Source of the DNA: DATBGS01 sp036557885 | Lineage (GTDB): Bacteria; Chloroflexota; Ktedonobacteria; Ktedonobacterales; DATBGS01 | Assembly: GCA_036557885.1 (NCBI GenBank) | Contig: DATBGS010000127.1 | Span: forward strand, 1-22,054 | DNA length: 22,054 nt | Direction: 5' to 3' | Part shown: positions 6,820 through 13,237 of the stretch, in pieces | Numbering within the stretch: the stretch's first letter is position 1 | Layout of the letters: each line of letters opens with the position of its first letter | Translations under genes and position numbers: made by a program | Notes under the pieces: generated by a model | The model's input: the letters and a program-made list of their open reading frames with translations, nothing else | What the model was told of the DNA's origin: nothing | Databases searched by the model: none

Positions 6820-7119
6820 CTAATGGTCTTCGACTACGATCTCGAAGACTTCGCGCGCGGGCGCGCCCGCGAGCATTGGCCCAAACTTCGCAAGCTGTTC
6901 CTGGTAGTAGCCGTTTTCTTCGCTTGCCTTGAGATCAGCCTCGGACGCCCAGCGCGTGACTGCCATGCCTTTATTGGTGGCGCGATCCACAAACAACCTT
7001 GTGCCCAGATAGCCTTTCTGCTGCCTGGCCGCCGGAATCGCCGTCTCGCGATACAGCTTGACCGCCTCGTCAATCTTGCCAGCCTGAACCTGGATCGTAG
7101 TAATACGTGCGTAGGACAT
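6820..7119 (-). CDS. ABM-like small protein (ferredoxin-like fold)
   Basis: At 99 residues this has the length and pattern of antibiotic-biosynthesis-monooxygenase (ABM/Dabb-type) proteins. A first strand 'ARITTIQVQAGKID' leads to a helix with 'AVKLYRETAIPAARQQKGYLG', then a strand 'GTRLFVDRATNKGMAVTRW', a helix with 'ASEADLKASEENGYY' and a final strand 'VFEIVVEDH'. Such proteins are small dimers, some of them heme- or quinone-modifying oxygenases; the substrate here is unknown. ATG 7119 has AAAGGAGG about 5 nt upstream. It is a single-gene unit with a strong promoter at 7176-7204 and its own terminator. Confidence 0.8.
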   Translation of the reverse strand: MSYARITTIQVQAGKIDEAVKLYRETAIPAARQQKGYLGTRLFVDRATNKGMAVTRWASEADLKASEENGYYQEQLAKFGPMLAGAPAREVFEIVVEDH

Positions 7120-7175
7120 GAGTGCCTCCTTTTCTCGTCTGAACCGTTCGCGTACATGGTTGAGCCAGCAGGTAT

Positions 7176-7204
7176 GTTATAGTTCAGACAGCCGCTGCTG
7201 TCAA
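7176..7204 (-). promoter_or_regulatory. Sigma70-type promoter of the ABM-like gene
   Basis: On the minus strand TTGACA (7204-7199) and TATAAC (7181-7176) are separated by 17 bp. The predicted start near 7168 gives a leader of about 50 nt. Confidence 0.8.
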
Positions 7205-7233
7205 CACGCAGAGCGGATGGATCAGCAACAAGG

Positions 7234-9141
7234 CTATTTCCCTGCCAGGGGCAGGGCGAACCAGAAGGTGGAACCCTTGCCAGGGGCGCTGACGACGCCG
7301 ACCCGCCCCTGGTGGCGCTCGATGATGGTTCGGCAAATATACAGCCCAATCCCCAATCCAATCCCAGACCCCGCTTGCACCTCAATGCCTTTGACCCGAT
7401 GAAAACGGTCCCAGATGCGCTCCTGTTCCTCCAGGGGCACCCCTGGCCCGGCATCGCGCACCCACACCTGCACCTCCTGGGCGCGCGTGCTGACACCCAC
7501 CTCTACCGGAGCCTCTTCCGCTGAATATTTCAGCGCGTTAGTCAGATAGTTCGTGACAACCTGCCCGATGCGCCCGGCGTCAATCAAGAGCGGCACCGCC
7601 AGATCATCGGGGAGATGCAGGAGGAGGCGGTGAGGCAGGGCGGCCTGGCGTTGTTCTTCGGCCACCTCACGAACGATAGTCACAAGATCAACCCGCTCCA
7701 GGTGCAGTTCCATCTTCCCCGTCTGGATGCGCGTCACATCCACCAGATCGCTCACCAGCCGATTCAAGCGCCTGTACTGCTTCAGCAGCGCGCCTGACGA
7801 GGTTTGCACCTCGGTGGTGGCATCGCCGCCTCCCATTGGCCGCGCCTGCTGCTCCTCGCGGCGTTGCAGCACCTGGATATGCAGAAGCATCACGCTCAAC
7901 GGGGTTCGCAGTTCGTGGCTCACGATGCTCAGGAACGCCCCCATTTGCTGGTTGGCCTCCTGAAGCGTCGCCAGTTCATTTGTGCGCGCCGCTTCGCGCT
8001 CGTGTCGCCAGCGTTCACCTTCCAAAAAAGTGAGTTCCTGGCGCACAATCACCAGAATGAGGAGCGCAAGCCCCACCAGCAAGGGCGGCAGAGGAACATG
8101 GAGCCTGTTGGATGTCTGTGTCGCTTTAATGACAATAACGCCACCTGCCAGCAGCGCCGCCACAAACGGGAGCAAGAAGCGAAAACTACTCGTGACGGCT
8201 CCTCCAAGGGGGGATGCGCTCAGCGGGTCTGTGAGTTCCCGCTCTTGCCCGGTGGCAGGCTCGCGCTGAGCGAGGCGAACCTGCACCAGACCGGCCAGGG
8301 GAAAGAGCAGATAGCACGCCATCCAGAAGAGGTCAGGCGTATTCCCGCCAAAATAGTTGACATGGAGCGTTATGCTGGCAGACCAGGAATCAGCCAGGGT
8401 GAGAAAGACAACCGCGCCTATGAGCAGACTGAGCACGGCATTACCAACGGTGCGCCGATACGCAAAAATGAGCGCCAGGCCAAACAGCAGCCCCAGGTCG
8501 CCAACAGGATACGCCAGATTGGTGATCTTGCTGAGCGTTAATTCGCTGCTTTGCATGTAGAGCGGCTCCAGCAGGAAATACCAGGAAAGCGCGGTGGCAG
8601 CAGCGATCATGAGAACGCAATCCAGCAGCACTTTCACCCGCGTTATCACTGGCTGCCCCCAGGGCGGGAGGCGCGGCAGCAGCGCGAGCGCCAGAAAGAA
8701 GCAAGGATATTGCAAGAGGTAGAAGAGATCGGACCACTGCGGGTTAGGGACACCATTGGGGTAGATCAGTTGATCTTCCACCCCCCAGAGGGTCTGACCG
8801 ATGGCATACAACAGAAAGCCCGCGCTGATCATCCACCAGGCGGGCGAGCCAGGCCGACGCATGCGAGTGAGCCAGAGGCTAGTCAGCACCAGCACCAGCA
8901 GTTCCGGCCAGACCAGGGCGGCTCGCAGCCAGTCGGTGACGGGGCCTTTCCAGGGGGGCTGAACCAGCGTCATCCCCAGTTGAAACGCCATAAGCAGCCC
9001 AGCCAGCAGGAGAAAGCCAAGAAGCAAGGGATCGCGCCAGGGTCGCTGCGCGAGGACCGGGCGAAAAAAAAGAGATAACAGACCGTCAGGTTGTTTGTGG
9101 GCAGGATCATAAGAACGCGCTGGAAGGTCCGTAAGACTCAT
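7234..9141 (-). CDS. Membrane-bound sensor histidine kinase
   Basis: The 635-residue protein is a two-component sensor. The N-terminal ~365 residues hold roughly eight to ten hydrophobic segments (for example 38-60, 77-93, 104-118, 137-156, 171-190, 214-227, 236-252, 271-289, 321-340, 350-367) and no recognisable periplasmic ligand domain, so the membrane region itself may sense. A short coiled coil (~375-402) leads to the dimerisation helix with phospho-acceptor His409 in 'FLSIVSHELRTPLS'. The ATPase part has N-box Asn531/Asn535, 'DAGPG' (563-567) and 'GSGIGLGIGLY' (591-601). No response-regulator gene is adjacent, so it is an orphan here. ATG 9141 has AGGAAG about 9 nt upstream; the promoter is at 9255-9284. 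Confidence 0.92.
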   Translation of the reverse strand: MSLTDLPARSYDPAHKQPDGLLSLFFRPVLAQRPWRDPLLLGFLLLAGLLMAFQLGMTLVQPPWKGPVTDWLRAALVWPELLVLVLTSLWLTRMRRPGSPAWWMISAGFLLYAIGQTLWGVEDQLIYPNGVPNPQWSDLFYLLQYPCFFLALALLPRLPPWGQPVITRVKVLLDCVLMIAAATALSWYFLLEPLYMQSSELTLSKITNLAYPVGDLGLLFGLALIFAYRRTVGNAVLSLLIGAVVFLTLADSWSASITLHVNYFGGNTPDLFWMACYLLFPLAGLVQVRLAQREPATGQERELTDPLSASPLGGAVTSSFRFLLPFVAALLAGGVIVIKATQTSNRLHVPLPPLLVGLALLILVIVRQELTFLEGERWRHEREAARTNELATLQEANQQMGAFLSIVSHELRTPLSVMLLHIQVLQRREEQQARPMGGGDATTEVQTSSGALLKQYRRLNRLVSDLVDVTRIQTGKMELHLERVDLVTIVREVAEEQRQAALPHRLLLHLPDDLAVPLLIDAGRIGQVVTNYLTNALKYSAEEAPVEVGVSTRAQEVQVWVRDAGPGVPLEEQERIWDRFHRVKGIEVQAGSGIGLGIGLYICRTIIERHQGRVGVVSAPGKGSTFWFALPLAGK

Positions 9142-9254
9142 TGCAGGCTTCTTCCTAAGAGGAGGTCACGGTTCTACCATAACTGGAGTGGGCCTGAGAG
9201 ACAGGCAGCTACCAAAACAAATCCGCTCGTTCCATTATTTCTGATGTATCCTGT

Positions 9255-9284
9255 ACTATAGTTCGCGGGTGGCCGCAATGTCAA
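9255..9284 (-). promoter_or_regulatory. Sigma70-type promoter of the histidine kinase
   Basis: On the minus strand TTGACA (9284-9279) and TATAGT (9260-9255) are separated by 18 bp. The start would be near 9248, giving a leader of about 107 nt. It is back to back with the plus-strand promoter at 9373-9401. Confidence 0.75.
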
Positions 9285-9372
9285 GCAGAGACAAACTCAA
9301 CCATATTCCACCACAGCAAAAGTGGCTTGCAGAGGACAGAGCCTGGAAGGGCGGCGGTACAAGGTGGGAGGC

Positions 9373-9401
9373 TTGACAATGGCCCATTTCTGTGTTACAC
9401 T
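9373..9401 (+). promoter_or_regulatory. Sigma70-type promoter of structured RNA 1
   Basis: TTGACA (9373-9378), 17 bp, TACACT (9396-9401). The predicted start at A9409 or nearby falls two bases before the closing helix of the RNA. Confidence 0.8.
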
Positions 9402-9408
9402 GGAAGTT

Positions 9409-9565
9409 AGAAAAGCACCAGACGTACCCTAACAATAGAAGCGTACAATCGTTCGTTCACCACGAACTCTGATTCGCTGATAACGAATCTCCGGCCTGCC
9501 GAAAACAGGTTAACCAACGCTCCGCAAGGGGCTTCGCTTCTAGGACTTGTGTGTCTGGTGCTTTT
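9409..9565 (+). ncRNA. Structured RNA 1 of a tandem pair (candidate Y-like RNA)
   Basis: No reading frame of note lies here, but the transcript from the promoter at 9373 would fold strongly. Closing helix P1: 9411-9427 with 9549-9565, 17 consecutive pairs including two G-U, around ACCAGACGTAC. P2: TAGAAGCG (9436-9443) with CGCTTCTA (9535-9542). Inside are four hairpins: 9451-9467 (GTTCG stem, 7-nt loop), 9471-9489 (GATTCG stem, 7-nt loop), 9495-9509 (CCTG stem), 9519-9532 (GCTCC-GCAA-GGGGC). The 3' strand of P1 ends in CTTTT, like a terminator. About 157 nt. The outer parts match RNA 2 (9637-9794), while the inner parts differ. The class is not established. Confidence 0.7.
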
Positions 9566-9600
9566 CCACACCCAAAAACTCCCCTGCCTTGCCACCATCC

Positions 9601-9629
9601 TTGACAACGAGCGCCCTCTGTGATAAAAT
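9601..9629 (+). promoter_or_regulatory. Sigma70-type promoter of structured RNA 2
   Basis: TTGACA (9601-9606), 17 bp, TAAAAT (9624-9629), close to consensus. It lies 35 bp after the end of RNA 1, so RNA 2 has its own start near 9637. Confidence 0.85.
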
Positions 9630-9636
9630 ATAGCCT

Positions 9637-9794
9637 GTTAAAGACCAGACGTACCCCAACATCAGAAGCGTACATTCATTGGTTTCCGTCGAAAGAAGCC
9701 ACGCGGGTGCAAATCCCGTCGCCCCCTCCCTTTCTGGGGGCGTAAGACCCCTACCAGAAGGGGCGCTTGTGCGACTTGTACGCCTGGTCTTTTT
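9637..9794 (+). ncRNA. Structured RNA 2 of a tandem pair, with permuted tRNA-like core
   Basis: P1 pairs 9640-9654 with 9778-9792 (15 positions, one A-C mismatch), followed by a run of five T. P2 pairs AAGCG (9666-9670) with CGCTT (9764-9768). Four hairpins lie inside: GGTTTC/GAAGCC (9681-9700); a T-arm-like hairpin 9703-9719 (5-bp stem, loop TGCAAAT); CGCCCCC/GGGGGCG (9720-9742, 7 bp, 9-nt loop); CCCCT/AGGGG (9748-9763). The T-arm-like stem abuts the 7-bp stem exactly as T-stem and acceptor stem do in tRNA, and the 7-bp stem is followed by UA as at tRNA positions 8-9. A loop closes the acceptor-like end, so this is a permuted mimic and not a tRNA. Bacterial Y RNAs have such a module; assignment is tentative. 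Confidence 0.7.
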
Positions 9795-9813
9795 CCACAT
9801 GCTTGCGAGCGAT

Positions 9814-11946
9814 TTAGCGCAGGTCTGCCGGACGCATGGGCAGACGCCGGAGACGCTTCCCGGTTGCCGCGTAGATCGCGTTGGCTACTGCCGGAGCAAT
9901 CGGCGGCAACCCTGGCTCGCCCAGGCCGGCTGGCGCGGTACCGCCGGGCACAAAATACACCTCCACGCTGGGCATCTCATCCATGCGCAGCAGCGGGTAA
10001 TCAGCAAAGGTCTGCTGCTGCACGCGCCCATTGGCAAAGGTAATTTCACCCTTCAGCGCCGCCGTCAGGCCGTAGACAATCGCCCCCTCAAGCTGCGCCT
10101 CCGCAATGGCAGGATTGACCACCAGGCCACAATCCACGCCGCACACCACGCGCTGCACGCGCACCTTCCCATCGCCCTCCACCGAGACTTCAGCCACTTC
10201 TGCTACCGCCGTATTGGAGATGCTGAACACGGCGCAGGCAATGCCACGTCCCCAACCATCGGGCAGCGGCGTGCCCCAGCCCGCTTTAGTAGCCGCCAGC
10301 ATCAGCGCCGCCTTCAAGCGCGGGTTCCCGTCTAGCAGTTGCAGGCGCAACTGATAGGGGTCTTGCCCGGCAGCCGCCGCCACCTCATCCAGAAAGCTCT
10401 CCACCACAAAGGTATTGTAGGAAAACTCCACTGCGCGCCAGATACCAACAGGCACCGCCAGCGAGACATCCGAGCCATTGAGATTCTTTGATGGGATGGA
10501 GTAGGGCAACTCCGCGCCAAGCATCACCTGATTTGCCATATGCTGCGCCGCCACAACATGCGTCCAGGCTTGAATATGCCCCGCGCCGTCAAGCGTGGCG
10601 CTCAGTTGATGGAGCGTGGCCGGGCGATAAAAATCATGCTGAAGATCATCCTGCCGCGTCCAGACCACCTGCACCGGCTGCCCAATCGCCTTGGAAACCT
10701 GTACTGCCTCGCTCACAAAATCGCTCTGGGCGCGTCGCCCAAAGCCGCCGCCCATCAGCGTCACATGCACCATGACCTGGTTTGCCAGCAGGCCGCTGGC
10801 AGAGGACGCCGCGATCTGCGCGCCGCCGGGGTCTTGCGTGGGCGCCCAGACTTCGCAGCGGTCTGCCTGCACCCAGGCGGTGCAGTTCATCGGCTCCAGC
10901 GTGGCGTGTGCCTGATAGGGCGTCTCATACGTAGCCTGGATAGTCTGCGCGTCCGCGCTGGCCGCCTGATTATTGGCAGCGACTAGCTTTTGCACCTGGG
11001 CAGCCAACTGCTCGTGGACAATGGCGCTGCTCAGCCCGGCATTCTGGCCCTCGTCCCAGGTAAGCTCCAGCGCCGCGCGGCCCCGAATCGCCGCCCAGGT
11101 CGTTTCGGCCACCACCGCAACGCCGCTGGGCACCTGGATTACCTGGAGCACGCCGGGCACGGCGCTGGCGGAGGCGCTGTTGACATGTTGCAGGCTGGCC
11201 CCTGGCACTGGCGGGCGCGCAAGCGTGGCATAGCGCAGCCCTGGCACGCGCACATCCAGGCCAAACTGCGCGCTGCCATCTATTTTAGCGGGCGTATCCA
11301 GCCGGGGGGCGCGCGTGCCGATCAGGGAAAACTGCGCGGACTTTTTCAGCTTCAGGCTGGCGGGCGCTGGCTTCCCAAGCGCACTGGCCACCTCGGTCAG
11401 CGCGCCATACGCGAGGCGCTGCCCGCTGGCGGGATGCAGCACCACGCCTTTGTCGGTGCGGCAGGTGGATGGGTCCACACCCCACTGCTCTGCGGCGGCC
11501 TCCACCAGCAGCGCCCGCGCCTCTGCCCCGGCCTGGCGCAGAGTAAAAAACAACCCGGAGACGCTGGAACTGCCATCAGTCAACTGCGTGCCATACTGAC
11601 TGTCTGCTGGCGCCTGCTCCACGCGCACCTTTGACCAATCAGCGTCCAATTCTTCAATCAGCAGCATCGGCAGCGCTGTCAGCACGCCCTGACCCATCTC
11701 AGACTTGGCGACGCGCACCGTCACCGTGTTATCGGGGTCAATACGCACCCAGAGATTCGGGGCCAGCGGCTTCGTGGAGGGCTTGAGCGCCGCGCCGCGT
11801 TTGTTATAGAGCGTGATGCCAATCACCAGGCTGGTTCCCGCGACACCCGCAACAGCCGAAAGCGCCAGAAATTGACGGCGGCTCAAACGGCGCGGAGACT
11901 TGACTGCTGTTGGTTGCTCGCTCTGCTCCTTGAGTTGTTCAGCCAT
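9814..11946 (-). CDS. iorB: Molybdopterin-binding subunit of an isoquinoline 1-oxidoreductase-like hydroxylase
   Basis: The 710-residue protein is the large subunit of a xanthine-dehydrogenase-family molybdenum hydroxylase, which inserts oxygen from water into N-heterocycles or aldehydes. It starts with a Tat signal: 'SRRQFLA' (22-28) before a hydrophobic stretch, so the folded enzyme should be exported. Cofactor-binding features include 'KSEMGQGVLTALPML' early, 'LMGGGFGRRAQSDF' (about 397-410) and the C-terminal 'GLGEPGLPPIAP', whose Glu677 matches the catalytic glutamate of the family. Length and Tat signal fit IorB rather than classic XdhB. ATG 11946 is chosen because the upstream small-subunit gene stops at 11951 and GAGGGG lies about 8 nt before it; a longer frame from 12036 overlaps that gene. 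The substrate is unknown. Confidence 0.9.
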   Translation of the reverse strand: MAEQLKEQSEQPTAVKSPRRLSRRQFLALSAVAGVAGTSLVIGITLYNKRGAALKPSTKPLAPNLWVRIDPDNTVTVRVAKSEMGQGVLTALPMLLIEELDADWSKVRVEQAPADSQYGTQLTDGSSSVSGLFFTLRQAGAEARALLVEAAAEQWGVDPSTCRTDKGVVLHPASGQRLAYGALTEVASALGKPAPASLKLKKSAQFSLIGTRAPRLDTPAKIDGSAQFGLDVRVPGLRYATLARPPVPGASLQHVNSASASAVPGVLQVIQVPSGVAVVAETTWAAIRGRAALELTWDEGQNAGLSSAIVHEQLAAQVQKLVAANNQAASADAQTIQATYETPYQAHATLEPMNCTAWVQADRCEVWAPTQDPGGAQIAASSASGLLANQVMVHVTLMGGGFGRRAQSDFVSEAVQVSKAIGQPVQVVWTRQDDLQHDFYRPATLHQLSATLDGAGHIQAWTHVVAAQHMANQVMLGAELPYSIPSKNLNGSDVSLAVPVGIWRAVEFSYNTFVVESFLDEVAAAAGQDPYQLRLQLLDGNPRLKAALMLAATKAGWGTPLPDGWGRGIACAVFSISNTAVAEVAEVSVEGDGKVRVQRVVCGVDCGLVVNPAIAEAQLEGAIVYGLTAALKGEITFANGRVQQQTFADYPLLRMDEMPSVEVYFVPGGTAPAGLGEPGLPPIAPAVANAIYAATGKRLRRLPMRPADLR

Positions 11947-11950
11947 TGGC

Positions 11951-12406
11951 TCACCCCTCTGCCGCGCGGTGAATCGCCCGGCGGATACGCTGATACGTTC
12001 CACACCGACACAAATTCCCCGACATGGCCGCGTCAATCTCGGCGTCGCTGGGGGCCGGAGTCTGTGCCAGCAGCGCCGCAGCCGCCATCAACTGCCCCGG
12101 CTGGCAGTAGCCGCACTGGGGCACCTCCTCGGCAATCCAGGCGCGCTGAAGCGGGTGGCTGCGATTGGGGGACAACCCCTCAATCGTCGTCACCTGCTTA
12201 TCGCCAACAGACACAACCGGGGTGATGCAGGAGCGCGTGGCGGCGCCGTTTACGTGTACTGTGCAGGCGCCACACTGCCCCACACCGCAGCCAAACTTGG
12301 TGCCCGTCAGCCCCAGCACATCGCGCAGCACCCAGAGCAGCGGCATTTCTGGCTCAACCGAAACGGTGTGAGCTTGCCCGTTAATGGTCAGTGTCATCTC
12401 GGCCAT
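11951..12406 (-). CDS. iorA: [2Fe-2S] subunit of the isoquinoline 1-oxidoreductase-like enzyme
   Basis: The 151-residue protein carries both iron-sulfur clusters of the small subunit. The N-terminal ferredoxin-like cluster uses Cys40, Cys45, Cys48 ('CGVGQCGAC') and Cys60. The C-terminal helical cluster uses Cys98, Cys101 ('QCGYCQPGQ'), Cys133 and Cys135 ('NLCRCGTYQRI'). It passes electrons from the molybdenum centre in the IorB-type partner encoded 4 bp downstream. It has no signal peptide, so it would be carried out with the Tat-signalled partner, as known for related enzymes. No FAD subunit gene is adjacent, which fits IorAB-type enzymes that use membrane cytochromes or other acceptors. ATG 12406 has GAGGAGG upstream, within the 9-bp gap to the regulator gene. 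Confidence 0.93.
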   Translation of the reverse strand: MAEMTLTINGQAHTVSVEPEMPLLWVLRDVLGLTGTKFGCGVGQCGACTVHVNGAATRSCITPVVSVGDKQVTTIEGLSPNRSHPLQRAWIAEEVPQCGYCQPGQLMAAAALLAQTPAPSDAEIDAAMSGNLCRCGTYQRIRRAIHRAAEG

Positions 12407-12415
12407 GTGGCCTCC

Positions 12416-13069
12416 TCACTCATCCGGTGGCGCCGCCTCTCTCTGCAAATAGGGCGGCGCGCGAAAGATCGTGGCGCCGACGGTATAGACCACGCCAGCC
12501 GGGTCGGACACCTCGCGTGCCAGGTCTTCAATGAGCGCGGCCAGCCGCTCTTGATACACACGCGCGCGCTCAGGCGCAAGGCGCACCCGAAAAACCTCCA
12601 TCCAGGCGGTGGACTCATCAACGGTGGCGCCTTCGGTCTTTGCCAGCGTTTCGGCAAGCTCGTCGCGCAGCGACTGCACGCGATTCAAAAAGGTCGAAGA
12701 GACGCCGGTGATTTCAGGCGAAAACTCGGCCAGAAAGATACGGGCGGTGCGCGCATAGTATTTGGCAATGATGCCGTTGACCACGCGCCGGGCCACCACC
12801 TGCACCAGCCCGGCTGCCTCCAGAACGCGCAGTTGATGTCCGGCAGTGCCCGGAGCCATGCCAAGCCAATCTGCTAATTGCTTGGCTGTTGCCGGGTGAT
12901 GCTGAAGAATCCCCAGAATGCGCTTGCGCACCGGGTCGGCCAGCGCCTTATACTGCTCAACCGTGTTGATTACCAGCGTTGGCGGCAGATCAGGCAGCAC
13001 CACCGGGGCAGCCGAGGCAGCCGGAATCTCTTCAACAGCATCAGTGTCCTCGCCTTTTCGCCTCATCAT
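12416..13069 (-). CDS. ArsR-type winged-helix transcription regulator
   Basis: The 217-residue protein has a winged helix-turn-helix at about residues 36-110: 'YKALADPVRKRILGIL' followed by 'TAKQLADWLGMAPGTAGHQL' (recognition helix) and 'RVLEAAGLVQVV', then a wing. The C-terminal ~100 residues are helical and may bind a ligand or mediate dimerisation; no ArsR-type metal-binding cysteines are present. It is the first gene of the operon with the molybdenum hydroxylase, 9 bp upstream of the small subunit, so it probably controls that operon and itself. The palindrome at 13080-13107 directly upstream is a likely operator. ATG 13069 (MM start) follows AAGGAAG. Confidence 0.88.
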   Translation of the reverse strand: MMRRKGEDTDAVEEIPAASAAPVVLPDLPPTLVINTVEQYKALADPVRKRILGILQHHPATAKQLADWLGMAPGTAGHQLRVLEAAGLVQVVARRVVNGIIAKYYARTARIFLAEFSPEITGVSSTFLNRVQSLRDELAETLAKTEGATVDESTAWMEVFRVRLAPERARVYQERLAALIEDLAREVSDPAGVVYTVGATIFRAPPYLQREAAPPDE

Positions 13070-13079
13070 CGCTTCCTTC

Positions 13080-13107
13080 GAGACGTATCAATAAATTGAC
13101 ACGTCTC
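13080..13107. promoter_or_regulatory. 28-bp operator-like palindrome
   Basis: GAGACGTATCAAT (13080-13092) and ATTGACACGTCTC (13095-13107) are inverted copies with one mismatch and a 2-bp centre. A further half-site ATACGTC lies at 13117-13123. On the minus strand a TATAAC hexamer (13119-13114) would place the transcription start at the palindrome's edge, so binding there would block the regulator operon. It ends 11 bp before the ArsR-type start codon. Confidence 0.65.
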
Positions 13108-13180
13108 ACATTTGTTATACGTCAGGCCGCAAAGAAATCTCACATCAACCGTAACAAACTGGCCTCACGGCTTGCTCAGA

Positions 13181-13189
13181 TGGTATAAT
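13181..13189 (+). promoter_or_regulatory. Extended -10 promoter of accC-fabF-accB
   Basis: TGGTATAAT is a perfect TGn-TATAAT extended -10 element. No consensus -35 is seen 17 bp upstream, as is usual for this promoter type. The start near 13196 gives a leader of about 42 nt before accC. Confidence 0.65.
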
Positions 13190-13237
13190 GCGGGCCGATA
13201 CACGCGCAAGCCATCATCATCAAAGTGAGCAGGCATC

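Noticed and set aside
9701..9726. 3' half of an ordinary tRNA
   Set aside because: The T-arm and acceptor 3' strand are present, but no anticodon arm or 5' half precedes them; the acceptor partner lies downstream, so a conventional tRNA is impossible.
13114..13142. Full sigma70 promoter for the ArsR-type gene
   Set aside because: TATAAC is present on the minus strand, but the hexamer 17 bp upstream (TGAGAT) is far from TTGACA, so only the -10 is mentioned under the operator.
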